DNA of 64,000 bases, from the NCBI GenBank assembly GCA_019828595.1, contig JAHQRK010000003.1, positions 2,108,001 to 2,172,000 of the forward strand, in the 5' to 3' direction. The notes under the pieces were generated by a model. That model searched no databases. It was not told where the DNA came from and saw nothing but the letters and a program-made list of their open reading frames with translations. Each line of letters starts with the position of its first letter. Position 1 is the first letter of the stretch. Positions 27,019 through 40,333 of the stretch are shown here, in pieces. Origin of the DNA: Aphanomyces cochlioides. Lineage: Eukaryota > Oomycota > Saprolegniomycetes > Saprolegniales > Verrucalvaceae. Position numbers and translations under genes: made by a program.

Positions 27019-28968
27019 CTACATATTGTCTTCGCTCTTTTGAAATAAATACACGTCTGAAAATGCTTTTCCATCAGAGACTCGCCGGATGGGCTCGCCG
27101 TTTGCCTGTTGGAATGGTTGTGTGTCTTCGATTCGCTCGCTGTGAATTAGTGCAAAGCCAAAATGTGACCCGAGCTATGAGTACCAAGACAAATCTCACA
27201 ATAGAACTACGGGAACAAACCTCGCTGATATAGGCTGTGTCATGCTTCCATCGTCCAGAAAATCGCAAACTGAACTGATGACCATTCGCATCCTCGTTGA
27301 GCGCATCCACATTGAAGGCAAAAGTCCCACCAGGGCGAAGTAGACGTTTAACCAATTGAAATATCTAGCGCTCATTAATACATTGTGAATAGATAGCGCA
27401 ACCTGACGGAGGTCACCGAAATACTGCAATGTGTTTAATGCGAGGACCAGATCACACGACGATTCTGGTAAAGTACTTCCAACGTCGAGTATGTCTCCAA
27501 TCTGTAACAAAGATAAAACAATATACTCCTGTGGCTGTACCTTTAAATCATCGTACATATCGAGACGGCGACGTGCATTTTCAACAGATATGGGCGAGAC
27601 GTCAATGCCAAGCACATAATTCGAAAGTGAGCGAAAATACTGCATAGAACTGCCTGAGCCGCAGCCCAAATCTATCACGTCCAGCCATCGATCACCTTCT
27701 GAAACACGAATTTTTTCTTGAAGCGCTGTCGACACTGCTTTGGGTGCACTTTGTACAAACAAAATCCCATGGAGTTGGAGAAAAGAGTCCAAGTTGTTAG
27801 GGAAGTCGCTTCGATGTGCGTGCAAATCGAAGAGTTGTGATATGTATTGTGCTGGTGCTCGTCCAGAAGAGTAATGATGGTCTTGAAACGATGCTCTGAT
27901 GTAGCGTTCTTCAGTGTACATTGAGTTTGTTGAAAATAGTTGGTCAAGCTCTTGGTTTCCTTTTGCGATCATGCCATGCTCCTAAACGCCGATCAGGAAT
28001 GCATTGTAAGCTAGAACTTAAACCAAGTAAGCATAGGCAAGACTGTGTACAAAAAGGGACTTTTGGGCTGGACTGGCTTTGGCACATGCGATTTTGAAGT
28101 TGTCGATGGCCAATTGGAGCTTGCCCATAACAAGAGCACAATGTCCCATTCGATAATGTACCTAGAGGGGTATTAATTTAAAGCTTGTGAGCGAGCCAAG
28201 TAATACCTCAGCTTGCATGGTATCTCCAACGATTAGGTCGCTTGCAGCTGTATAATGAGAATAAGCTGCCGAAAAACTTCGACGACCCACGTCAACTTTC
28301 GCCAGTTTTATATACGCTTCGACTAAATCTGTTGTTGGTTCGTCGCGAAGAATGGATACAATGCTTTCGAAGCTCTTGGACGCCATAGGGTAATTCATGT
28401 TTTTCAGGTAGAGATCGCCAATGGCCATGAGGGACGGCACCTTGCGTTTGTTCGTTTCTTCCAAATGGATAGCAAACATGTAATGTGCTAGTGCTTCGGA
28501 CGTTTTCCCGCATTGTGATAGAGCGTCGGCCATTTGATTGTGAATATGAGCGCTGTCGTCTACAACCAGTGCTCGCTCGTACAACATGACAGCATCGTCG
28601 CAAGCTCCAACTTTGACCATTTCGACTGCCTTCACAATATAGTTGTCCCTCGATTGTATCAAGTCGACTAGCAAAGTCACTGATCATCAAAAGTTACCAA
28701 GCAATCGAGATGTACCTTTGGTATGGTGAAGGTTGAAGGGGAGAGCTACGAGCACGCCGATGAGCAAAAGCGACAGGAAGCACTCGCAGTTAAGCCACCC
28801 GACGCTTTCCTCCACACTGCATTCGTCTGTCAGGGCATACTGTTCGTCATAGCACTCAGTGTCGGAGCTGCTGGTTCGTTTTGTCGAGATGGCATCGCCA
28901 TCGTCACTCAGCCTTCGTGGTCGATCTCTCGCGATTTTCTTCGACGAAGTCTTTGTTGGACGGCGCAT
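27019..28968 (-). CDS. Membrane-anchored TPR and SAM-dependent methyltransferase
   Basis: The first exon (ATG 28,968) encodes a basic and acidic cytosolic head of about 60 residues and one transmembrane helix (ECFLSLLLIGVLVALPF). A 35-nt intron joins it to tetratricopeptide repeats (ALVVDDSAHIHNQMADAL; AIHLEETNKRKVPSLMAIGD; GKLQLAIDNFKIA). The C-terminal half is a class I methyltransferase: motif I is VIDLGCGSGSSMQYF, followed by VLGIDVSP, CDLVLALNTLQYF and RLLRPGGTFAFNVDAL. Introns of 38-46 nt near 28,160-28,205, 27,970-28,010, 27,500-27,540, 27,360-27,400 and 27,180-27,225 restore the frame; the final exon ends at 27,019. TPR plus methyltransferase proteins are known in bacteria and protists, with mostly unknown substrates. 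The membrane anchor suggests action at an internal membrane. The gene is convergent with glutamyl-tRNA synthetase, 124 bp apart. Confidence 0.8.
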
Positions 28969-29106
28969 AACACTCGCTGCTGCTTCAACAAGTCCCTGCT
29001 AAGAATGTCGGGCTAGCAATCTCTGAGATACCCGTCGTTATTGTGTTACCGACGGCTCGTCGTCTTATAGCAGAGACACTCGAAACATTATTTTTTCCGA
29101 CCATTC

Positions 29107-29512
29107 TTATTGGTTCTTCACAAATCTATGGAAGAAACACTGACCTGCTTGGGGACTGGAGCGTTGCAACGAATTGGACTGTTCCTGAATTGCCATGAGA
29201 GGCATATGTCGTAGGCTTACTCCTTCATGCAGACAGCACTTCATACTTGTTCCTGAGGAAGCGCATTGTTTGCTTTCCATCTCTTCGTGACGTGCAAATG
29301 ACCACATCATTGCCCTGAAGGATGAAGGCATGTTTTGCAGCGATGGCTTTGATGTGACCATGTCCTTCTGGTTGTACCTGCATGCCCTTTCCGTGGCATA
29401 CACTTGTAGATATCTCAGTACATGTAGTTCCCCTCTCGCTACCCGATTAGTGCTTCTTGAATTCAAGACAAACGATTTACCGAAACAATTCGTATCTGTC
29501 TCGAGACTCCAT
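29107..29512 (-). CDS. Small hypothetical protein, three exons
   Basis: I do not recognise this protein. With ATG at 29,512 and two introns (42 nt, starting right after codon 11; 55 nt, near 29,180-29,235) the reading frame is exactly 103 codons including the stop. The middle exon gives a well-formed text (GKGMQVQPEGHGHIKAIAAK, then HAFILQGNDVVICTSRRDG) that looks like a beta-rich fold. It may instead be the 3' end of a longer gene, since the frame upstream of the Met is closed only by a stop two codons outside a possible splice acceptor. Confidence 0.4.
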
Positions 29513-29599
29513 TGTTGGGTAATCACAGACAAGTCATATTTCGGCTCAGCCTTGCCTCACCCTAAGTGCATATTTAATCATGTTGAAGATGAAGATCAT

Positions 29600-30190
29600 C
29601 GTCTTCCGCCTTCCAGACTGCTTGCGATGGAGATATCCCGCCTAGAGCAGACTACGCAGACTACCCTGAGAAGACGATTGCTTAGAATGGTAAACCGGTT
29701 AAAGTTTTGATAGGTGATGTATGTTCCCATGTAACTACTCTTTCTATGGAGCAATGCTTTGTTGGTAAAGCCGGCTAGCACATGCTCCAGCACCATCTCT
29801 CGTGACTCCATCGAGGACAATTGCATCTTAAGCGGGTGCTTTCTGGGCACGCCAAATTAACTGTCAAAAGCTCGAACTCATGTTGTTTTGGCGGAGACAA
29901 AGCTCGAGGAGTGAGCCGAGTTGTTGTCCAACAGAAGACGACTTGGGGCCGTCTCTGGAAATCGTTTTTGCTCGCGTCGTACGCATGAAGTTTATCACAA
30001 AAAATGCTGCGACCTCATGCTTCAGCAGTAGGCCGTTACTTCGCAGTGACTTATCTTTCTTGATGAAACCGTCGACACATTCAAATTAACAAGGTGGCGT
30101 CCCAAGATCGTCCCATCTGCAGCTCGACACCACCAGATAATCTTCTCGAATGGATCGCGGCGTGACGCTAAACTGAGTAGAATCAACAAA
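29600..30190 (-). CDS. Uncertain gene, possibly a diverged bL13-like ribosomal protein
   Basis: Three minus-strand pieces in different frames carry text reminiscent of ribosomal protein L13: WCRAADGTILGR near 30,100 (family: W, then DAxGxxLGR), AFFVINFMRTTRAKT near 29,990 (family: VVVINA) and REMVLEHVLAGFTNKALL near 29,770 (family: VLxxAVxGMLPKNxL). The order matches L13, but I could not place introns or an ATG with confidence. This is an inference from three weak matches. The plus-strand giant gene begins at 30,196, so the promoter space is short. Confidence 0.25.
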
Positions 30191-30195
30191 CGTCC

Positions 30196-33100
30196 ATGGG
30201 TCAAGAAGCTACGAAGTTCCTCGACTTACAGCAGGCGATACGCCGCGGTCCTCAAAATGTAGTGAACAACGAAATTTCATTTCAATTTTGCAAAACATGG
30301 GACCCATCTGATGTTCACGACATGCTCGCCATGTACACAAGAGTCGCCAAGAACGACGAGGACCTATCAAGCTTGGGACATCAATTACGACAAGAAGCAC
30401 TCCAGGACAAGATTCGGCGTCTCAAGTCTCTTCTGTCTGCCATCGATGATGAAGACGAGCGATTCCATGCCACGCATCCTGAAGGCGATCAATTGTCGTT
30501 GGAGAAGGTTAGTCCTGGGGACGAAAATACAGCGTCGGATGACACTGTATCTCGTGGCGACCACAAATTATCACGCCCAAAGGAGAAAACCAAAAGCACG
30601 TCGAAGATTACACCACCACCACAAAGCGAAAAGGAAAAGCAAAATGCGTTTATGAAGGTGGCAGAGGAAGGATATCTAACAAGACGCCAAGAGGTTTCTC
30701 TTGACTTGGAGCGGAAAGAAAGAGAGCTTCAAGTCTTGCAAAATACTCCATCGATGGAGGACGTAGATTTCAGTCTGCCGGTCGTCTGGAATCTGTACTT
30801 TGATTCGATTCATAAGATTGACATTGAGTCGCATTCAAGCGCACAAACCAGAGGACGGAAGCAATGGCATCCTTCAACTCAAGGTTATTCAATGGAAAGA
30901 GATCCCACGGCCGAAAAGTTATTGAAAGATTATTATGAGACTTCCAGGGCTCCAACGCCCGCTGAAGCAAATCAAATCAACGATGGACACACTGACGACA
31001 ACGCAAGTATATCAGATGATGAAAAGCTTGACAGTGACACTGAAGTTGTCGATAAAGATATTTTGACTGAAGGCAGAAGTGAGGAACCTCCAAGGACGGA
31101 AACATTGCCACTCAAAGGTGTCATTGACACGGATACTGGTCTGGAGAAGAGGACACATACGGCCATCCCGCCATCATATGACCCTTCCATCAGAAGTCCA
31201 GTATTTTTTGGATATTCCACCGCACTCACAACTAAGATCGAGACTGTCAACAAAGAAACTGATTTGAACCAAGAAGAGCGTGAAGAAAAGTACTTTGAGA
31301 AATTACAAGCTCAACGCTTACATAAGTTACAAGAAGCGATGACGTCTGAGAATGGAAAACTGAGAGCGTTAGAAGAACGGCGCGACGCTCAGATGGAAAA
31401 GAGACAAAAGGAACAAAAATTAAGAACGAACGAATTGGAAGAAGCGAGAAAAGAAGGTTTGGACCCGTCAGACGATTTTTTCCGTAAAGCGGAGGATGCT
31501 CGGCTAAAGTCTGTGGCGCAAGAAGCAAAAGAGGATGAAACTTATCAAACGCAGAAAGATTCGATTATTTCTCGGATGAGTAAAGCTAAAGAGATATCAG
31601 AGAAGGAAATCAAACAGGTGAAAGACATACGCTCTCCTAAAAATCCAGTTGGTGCACTGAGAAGGTCATTTCATGTTGATAAGCTAAGTGAGTTGCATCG
31701 ATCCCTTGACGAAGCTAAAGCAGACTTGGTGAGTGTCTGCATTAAATCATAACGTCACACATCGTATTTAGGACCAAGCACTCAAAATTTATGACCAAAC
31801 TAAAAATCGAAATCGTGTTCAAGTTGGACAAAAGGAGTCAAATGTGCAGCAAAGAGCGCAATTATTGTTTGTTGAAGACCAAGTTAAAGCAGCAGAGAAA
31901 AGAGTTGCTTTCATTATTGGCCAAATTGAAGAAGATGAATTCATGCTAAAACGTGCTGAAGCCTTGATTCAACTGGAAAGCACATATTACCCTAGTTTTG
32001 ACGCATTATCAAAGTGTCCAAACCTTTTGGCCCTAGCATTAGCGTTGGTCATTATGTGTAGCGGCACTCCGAAACAAAAGCTGAAATTCATTTTTAATGT
32101 ATTTATTCAAAATGATAGCAGTCAAGATATATCCACCGGGTTATCAAGGTCTGCCTTTCTTCATCTGATCCAGAGTTCTTTTCGAGCTTTGGATCAGTTG
32201 GGACAGCTTCATTTACCCAGTCGATTGACGACAGATGTTCCATGCACAGATGAATCGTACTTGAGAGATATTGTCCTACAAGTTATGGGGAAGAGTCCTT
32301 TTTTGACTTGGTACAATTTCAAAAGATTTGCCTTGGATGCGATTCAGAGATCTAAATACCTATCAACGATATTGCGTATTCGATGGAAATACGAACACAT
32401 CAGTCGATTTCAACAACAAAACATGACACCGTTACGTCAGTATGAATGTGGCATCATTAGCGCATCTGACCTCAAGTATTCTATGGCCCGAGTGTCTGTA
32501 TTTTCGCGAAGTGATTTGTCTTTAAATAATAAGGAGCTTATGCACACTCGAGCACTAGCTATGGGTTCCAATGACCCATTGAAAGCAGACTACTCGAGGT
32601 ACCTCAAACTTCGGCGTACAAAAGTCTTATCAAATGTGGTTCCCCTGGATCATGGTTGCTACAAAAACCTTATCGTCTATCGTAAAGAAGTTGCAGAAAA
32701 GGCTGCCATTCGTCTACAAACTACGTGGAGGGCAAAAAAGGGACGTCAAGATGCGACCATGGCTGCTCGAAAGCAAGCTTTCTATCACGCTAAAGGAACT
32801 GCATTGAAGGAAGCCCGCCAAAAAGTTCAACAAGAATGGCATGCGCTTGAAGCTATTAGTCAAACAACTTTAGACAAGATGAAGTTCGATGCAAAAATTC
32901 GCATGCGGCAGGTCAAGTTGCGGACCAAAGGTTTAGCATTTACACGAGATGAAGTCTTAAAGGTGATGATTGAAGAAGCAGTGCAAGATGCTTTCGAAGA
33001 AATTGATCACCGGTTTCGTGAAATGGAAGAAAGTGCGGGTTATTGTCCTCGGATGCTGCGCTTCGATCCATTAGATACCTCCCACTTCTCCGAAATTGCT

Positions 33101-36100
33101 AAAAGTTTGGTAGCTCAAGTTCACGCTGCACGATTACCCACTCCTAGCACAGCGGCACTGTTGCGTTCCATTGCTGAAAAAGAGCTCAAAGAGAAAAAGG
33201 AAGTCCCTGAAACGGTTTCGGTTGGTGTCGAGCCTTCTGAGACAAATGTGGTCCCATTCGTTCTTAACGATATGAACAAGGAGAAAAAGAAGCAATCACA
33301 AATCCAGAACGCAAGTATGATGAAAGGCCTATCAAGAGCTAATACGGTGTTGAGTCCACAAGAAAGAAGACTGTGGTTCCAATTAATTTGTTCAAATCCA
33401 CCAAAAAATGACTGGTCCAATCGACTGTTCTTTGTTTGTGATGGAATGACAGAACTAAAGTTGACTGAGCTACTCCTGGAGCTCCCATCCAAGCGACACG
33501 CTGTTGAGTATGTGAATGTTTTCAGAAATGCTGTTGGTGTGTATGACCGAGATGCGCTTATAACAGACTTGATGGAGCATTTCCGGATTCATCGTGGAGT
33601 TGAGAGTCTTGCCGATGCATTAATCGCTATTGCCAGATCTGATATCGAAACACTTTGGAGTGGAGATGTAAAACAAATTCTCAGTAACGAGGAAACATTT
33701 CTGGAGAAGAATGTTCAAGAATATTATAAATCTATTTCAGGTCGATTGATCCGAGAACTCAAACGACGAGGCCAAGACGTTGACGTTAAACAAAAAAATG
33801 ACCTTGAAGCTCGCCAAAAGGTATCTGCTGAAACAAAGAAGAGAGCCCTCGAAGCCATAGCAACGTGGAAAATGGCTGAACACTCTTTGGCATTTACGCG
33901 GAGGCAGATTGGAGCCAGAAAGGCGGAAATAGCTGTACAATCATGTGATAGAACACTATGGTCTGAGCGATTGAAAAGAGCTCTGATGGCAGACGTTGGA
34001 GAAAACACATACACTGAAGTCATCAATGTTTGCCAGGACTTTCTTGAAGTTGCGAAGCACGTTGCAACCCAAATTATAAGAGAATTTCACTTGCCAGACC
34101 ACGAAAAATCATTGATGCCTCTACCAATTAAGTTTGATATGGATGGCCGCAATAACGACAATATACGGAATGACGTCGGACGAGGTTTGAGATTCGAAGT
34201 CCACAATATTCGATTTCGAGTTGCTGTGGACGATCATGGGCGATTTGATGGCTCGGATGAATTGGCAGCCAAGGCAGCTTCAGCGGAATGCCGAAACTCC
34301 AGCTTGTTCTTGCCACTTATGTTGCTAACACCAAATGTATTGGTTCCCCTACAATGTTGCATTGATTACCATGGCATGAGAGTACTTTGTTCTTCAAAGC
34401 TGCCCATTGAACGATATGATATGAGCGATAGAGGTTCTCTTCAAAGTCAAGAGAAAGAACTTATTTACGGTTCAGAGAACAAGGGACGAACAGTAGTATT
34501 CCACAGCAAAACTCTCGACTCAGCACTTGCCAGAGTAAATTATTTCAGAGAACCAGCATTAAATAGTTTGTAGGTGAACGAAAACTTGAATTTAGCTGCA
34601 CATTGTGTCCGCGGATCCCAAGATTTGACAGCTAAGCTGATTAACGGAGCTGGTGACATGCAAGGATATATTGGACGGGACGAAACGTTCTGCTTACTAA
34701 AGTTTCGACGTATGATGCCTCCTGAAGATCCTGAAGAAACAACACACATCGAAGCATCTACCCGAGGCATGAGCATTCTATGGAGACAATTACGACCCGC
34801 ACTGATCAAAACTAACAGTGCAGCACTGTCATGTGATGCACTTTCATTGTTTACGCATCATACCCCTGACTGGGAAATGCAAACTGATCGTGTGAAAAAT
34901 TGCACCAAGAGACTTTTGATTGAAGTTATACCATGCTTTGCAAGAAAAATGGCAACAAGAGAAGTAGGCCGAAGATATGTGTCTTGTACTTACTATGCAA
35001 TTAGAACTACTTCACGTCGTCAACTTTTTCTCTTGTTCATGAACTACACAGACATGGTATAAATATTCGTCACCTGGGACTGATCAGGTCCCTCTTTTAT
35101 TTTCAGCTGGACGGAACGGCTGCTTTAACATATAATAGTCGGATTATTGGAACAACTCGAGATATGACACGAGAGCTCAGCCGTGGAGATATCGTTCATA
35201 TCCAAGGAGAAGACTATACAGTACTTTCATGGCTCATACGATTGCTAAGTGAACGATGTAGGTGAGTGAGTCCTTGACGGACATATTTTCTGACAGGGCA
35301 TTCACTGTGGATCGTTGTTTTATGGGCGACTCTTGTCAAAACATTCAAATACACAAGGGAACAATCAGGTCGCAGTTCAGTATTCGCGAAACGTTGTTGG
35401 TCGAGATGATCAAGCGTACAGTCAAAAACTTAGTTCGATCGTCGCTGCGTACATTATTACACTCTCGGCAACTTGCTGTTGGTCCTAGCCAACGAACTCT
35501 GCTTGTTCGTATGTTAAATTATGTCAGTGGATCTGTACCTGGTTCAGACGATTTTTGGCAAACTCAGGTGTTCAATGGAATTCGGTCTCGGTATGGTGAA
35601 TGTGCCGCTTCGTACGTCGATAGGTTGAACCTCAGACGAGCTCCCATTGAAATTATTCGATACCTGGCGTCAACAACTGGGTTTGATTTATTTCATAAGT
35701 GCTGGCACCGTTTTACCCTGCATCCTGTATCATTCTTGTTCACAATCGATGATATGAAAGCTGATGTGATATGTCGCGTTAGGCACAATTTAATGGTTCT
35801 ACATTTTTCTGCAGCATCACTTTTACTCGGTCATGCTTCGAGTATTCAAGGAACTACATACCAAGCAGGAATTTTAGAAGATTCGCCATGTGGTTATTGG
35901 CCGTTAAACGAAAGACGCGGATCAATTGTCGCAAGAAACTTGGGATCATCATGTGACCATGGAAAATTCTCACCTCAATGCATTCTTGAAGTGCTAGGGC
36001 CAATTGCAAATGATGACTTACGTAGAGCTGTGGGATTTCCGAAAGCTACTCACGGGTAAGAGTATTAAAATTCCTGCTCTAATGATCCTCCTAGGTACAT

Positions 36101-39100
36101 TACTTGCTCGAAGGCTAAGAAGTGGGATACAGCTGTGAGTTTAGAGGCATGGGTCTGTGTTGACCCTTCTGGCCGTGGCATCCGTGCAATTGTATGTCAT
36201 GGGCGATTCACGCTAGCTGTTTTGAAAAACAACTTGTGGGGTGCATGGGTAAACATGAACGATATTGATGTTGTTGTGTCCGGATCGCCAGCTATTCCAG
36301 ATACTTGGACGCATCTAGTGAGTACATTTGATGGAACAGCGCTTCAATTATATGTAAATGGGGTATTGTACGGAGATATCGATGTGCAATCGGAGGTCAA
36401 TTCTCAGTTAGAGAGGCGCGAAGCCAACGTACGTCCTTCATTTGTTTTTCTACTGACTTCATATTAGTTTCAGAGTATGCGAAAAGAGATAGATGATCAG
36501 GAAATTAAAGCAAAGGCTGATTGTATGAAAGAAGTCGAACGCGAGTGTCGAAGTCTTTATATGACGAAAGAAGGAAAACAAATCATCAAGGATATTTCCA
36601 AGAAAATTGTCGAAGATTTCGAATTCAAGCTTAGACTGAAAAAGCGAGCATCACAGCAAGCTGGATTGGATGTAGCACAGATCAAAGAAGGCAACCAAAC
36701 GAAACTGAGCAAAAGTGAGATTGAAACTTTGGCCAAACAGCAACACATGGTGCAAGTCTATAATCAAAGGATTGGATCGATCACGGTAAGCTCAAAGGCG
36801 TCAATTTAGAATACTAACATCAGAATTCTAGGCACTGTACCAATATCAAAGAAATGATTTAAACTCAAAAATTGAACAAGAATTAGCTGACGAGAAATCT
36901 CAAGACGGGAGGCCTTTTCGAATTGGCTGTGTTGGCAACACAAGTTCGAACACAAAGTTTTTTGTTGGTGCTATTTGCCATGTTGCTTTCTACAGTCGAT
37001 GCATCAATCGAGACATTGTTACGCGACATTATGTACGTGGAACTCTCGACAGAGCGTGGACGTCGGATGCACTTTTTGAACTGTCAGCTGCTCAATTTAC
37101 CCAAGCTTTGGAATTTGCACCAAACGACCGGGCAATGCTATCATCATTTGCAGTTAACATTTGCAGCGCTCTAAAGTATGACTTAGATCACGTTCGCAGC
37201 CAAGAAATGTATAAGAGTAAGGTTAGACGCGCTGTTGAAGCGTTTCGGACAACAGAAAACTATGAAGGTTGTGCTGAAATCTTGCGTAACTTACCGAAAG
37301 ACGTTCGTTTCAGCGATTTGTTTCGAGAGACCTACGCATGTCTAAACGAGCTCAACCCTCACTACTGGAGTCGAACTAGTAATGTTTCTCTCTTGGAATT
37401 GGACAAATTGCCAGCGCAATTTTTTATGAGCGGTGAAACGAAATCCTCATCCATGGTCAACTTACTACCAGAAGAAATACGAACGTATGCTGATATAATT
37501 CGTCATGTCATTGCCGAGTATCCGACGAATTATGGAGATGGATTGACAGATCTCAAATGGCTATTAGATTTGGAAACTGATAGCGCAGTTGTTTATTTTG
37601 TTTTATGGCTTCAAGCTGGCGAGGACAGTCGACGACTTGATTTCACATCCGTCCGTGATATTACGGAGGGAGACATGGATGTGATAACGAGCTCAAATCG
37701 ATCATGTTTGGCAATGCGACTTGATGGGTCCGACATTCCTTGTAATCAAAATCTAATGACTAGTTTGTAGATGCACGAAGCTGTCCGATAAAAGTGTATG
37801 CATGATTGCTCTTAGATGCACAGGCATTGAAATTCTTGACCTGAGTGACATTCACCACTTGACTAACGAATGCCTCAAAGCCATCTCAAAAACGTGCTCA
37901 AATCTTAAGGCTATCTATCTCACTCGATGCTCATTGATCACTGACATGGGAATTGAGTACCTTGAGAAATGCCAAGACGTTAGAGAAATTATCATCAACT
38001 ATTGTGGGAAACTGACTGATGACTCCCTCATGTCCATCGCCACACACATGCGTCTGACTCGTGTGGAAGCTGCGTTTTGCCTGCAATTTAGTGGATTTAA
38101 TTCATTTTGTCAAGTTACAATTTCTTCAGCATTGGCCACTTTAGATCTCTCTGGATGCCGTAGATTGTCAGATGAAGCTCTCATATCAATTGGAACAAAG
38201 TTCACGAGGCTAACATACCTGAACCTCGCATATTGCGATAAAATAACTCATCGCGGTATTTGGGTAAGCACAAAACATTCACAATCAGCTTGAGTGATCA
38301 TTTAGGCTATAACACATAATTGCCTTGAGCTTACTTACCTCAACATGGAGGACATGCACTTAACCACGGACATTGTCTTCACATTTGACGAGGAAGGTGA
38401 TGGCCGTGAGTCTGTTGCCAAGGTATTGCTTTCCAAACTGTCAAAAATTGTACTGGCTAATTGTACCAAACTTACTGATACCGGGATCGGGTACCTGCTC
38501 CACCGAGCACGAACGATGACTTCAATTGATATATCTGGTTGCAATTTAACGGACCAGGGTGTGAAACATTTAACAACAAGCATATTCAATGGAAGTGTGA
38601 TCGGTGAGCAAATACGTGAGTTGGACTTAAGCTACTGCATGTCTTTGACGTCGGAAAGTCTATGTTACATTCGTGATCGCTGCAAGCAATTGGACTCATT
38701 ATACTTGACAGGATGTGTTCTCCTCCAAGATGTCGAAATGGTTGGATTGATTAAGTCTTGCTCAAAGATTTCAGTCTTAGGTTTGGGCTTTTGCCGCGAG
38801 CTGACTGACAATGTTCTCATAACCATCGCAGATTGCTTATGGCTGGAGGCCTTGTACATTAATCGATGCTCCAAATTCACAGACGTTGGTGTTTCTGCTC
38901 TAGCTTCGCAATGCACCGGACTCCAATCTTTGAATTTATCAGGTTGTAAACGTCTTACAGACTCTTCTATTGAAAACCTTTATGAGAGCTGCATGAAATT
39001 GATTCAGTTGGACGTGACGTTTTGCCCTCTCGTGTCAAAATCTGTTCTCTCGAAGTTTACAACAAACCGTGTGCGAATGGACCTGCGCTGCGATATTGAC

Positions 39101-39211
39101 TCGAATGGAAATCAAGACATTGATCTCCCAGCTGCCAAAACGCAAGAAAAACTCTTCAGGCAGCAATCCAAGAAATTCCTCATATCGCAAAATGAAAGCC
39201 CAGATAAATGA
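30196..39211 (+). CDS. Giant coiled-coil / IQ / Clu / LamG / LRR protein
   Basis: About 2,860 residues in ten or more exons. Order: charged coiled coils (residues 1-700); an IQ-like helix AAIRLQTTWRAKKGRQ (nt about 32,700); a Clu-type domain with CIDYHGMRVLCSSKLPIE, LAAHCV, GYIGRDETF, WRQLRPALI and HRHGINIRHLGLIR (34,150-35,090); a region with SIRETLLVEMIKRTVKNLVR (35,380-35,470); a LamG/concanavalin-type fold (GYWPLNERRGS, VSLEAWVCVD, WTHLVSTFDGTALQLYVNGV); a coiled-coil insert (36,470-36,900); the last LamG strands (PFRIGCVGN, FFVGAICHVAFYSRCIN); and at least ten FBXL/AMN1-type leucine-rich repeats (LDLSGCRRLSDEAL, LNLSGCKRLTDSSI). Introns of 35-47 nt near 31,730, 34,534, 34,962, 35,260, 36,058, 36,430, 36,786, 37,728 and 38,263 all restore these motifs. 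There is no signal peptide, so it is probably cytosolic, acting as a scaffold. Function unknown. Confidence 0.85.
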
Positions 39212-40333
39212 CGATGCATTTGAATCCCTGACTTCAATCATCCAGCCATGATGCCATAGATCAAACTCCTTCCCTCTGGCGCAGATGATGCAGCGTATGC
39301 GTCGAATACATGCCCTATCTTTTCTCTGACATGGACGACAACAATTCCCCTACATGTTACAGAAGCTTCCAAGATATCTCGAAAGCTTTTACGGCTCCAA
39401 GTGCTACGAAATACTCCAGAGAGAATCATAGACACGGATCATCCATATTAAGTGAAGTATTCTAATGTTAGCTATATTTTGCATAGTCTACTAGACGAGT
39501 TGCTGTCTTTGGTTCGGATGGCCAGATTGTAGCAGTGGCCGTCAATAGGACAGCCGTAAGTGAGGGTTTCTTGACTCGTTTATGAGATTACTGAACAGAG
39601 TTCGCATATTCCACGGCTTCTGGATCTTAGAAACAAAGTCCGTAGTGGTTACAAAAGGCAATGCTTTGGTGAGGCCAAGAGTTTTGTCATCCTCATGCTT
39701 TTGGATGCTCAAGCGGGTTGCTGGTCAGTCGCGATATTACAGTAGCCGTCTGACATAACATTCACCGCACTGTACCGCTAGTTGTCCGTCGAGTCGATCG
39801 TGCGACGCTGTGCTCAAGGCCATAGAATTCCTTCCGGACAACAATTTTGTCCAAATGCCTATGCACAGTAATCAATCCGCTTGCAAGCGACCATTGCTGC
39901 AAATATTTGACCGCGCAGTCTGAAGAGGAAATTCCAGTTCAATCCAACAGATCTCTGAGCGGCATGACTCGGCTCGCACCAATATTTAGCATCGCAAGTT
40001 CGATTCGAGTGGAAATGTTGTTGTCAGACTTCAAGTTGGAACGAGCAACGTGGTCGATCGGGGCTATCATACGTTTCATAGTGTTGTGTAGACACATGTG
40101 GACCATAAACAGTCAAACGCTGCCGAGCTCGAAGGCGATTGATGCTGGTGCTCCATCGAGTCGAGGCATGTGTTTGTCACGCGGAAGTCCGGATGTGGCG
40201 CCCCATTTGACGAAGTTGGTGGATCATCCGGATGGGCGTTCACTAAGCCTCATATTAATTTGGTCGAGACAAAGTCGGGTCGGCACTCCATCCCTCAGCA
40301 CCGTGGAGATCAGATCACTCTTGGGTGGTTAAT
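39212..40333. other. 1.1 kb without a defensible gene; possible minus-strand exons
   Basis: No frame here is recognisable. Some minus-strand stretches look protein-like: 39,238-39,435 (ending YAASSAPEGRSLIYG then IMAG and stop) and 39,590-39,720 (TLGLTKALPFVTTTDF). The plus strand carries another open stretch near 39,500 (VAVFGSDGQIVAVAVN). A small multi-exon gene could be hidden, but I could not join exons convincingly. The promoter of the plus-strand gene at 40,334 must lie in its right end. Confidence 0.3.

Noticed and set aside
35063..35106. A GT-AG intron near 35,057-35,106 in the giant gene
   Set aside because: It would delete HRHGINIRHLGLIR, a clear Clu-domain motif; an intron at about 34,962-35,005 fits instead.
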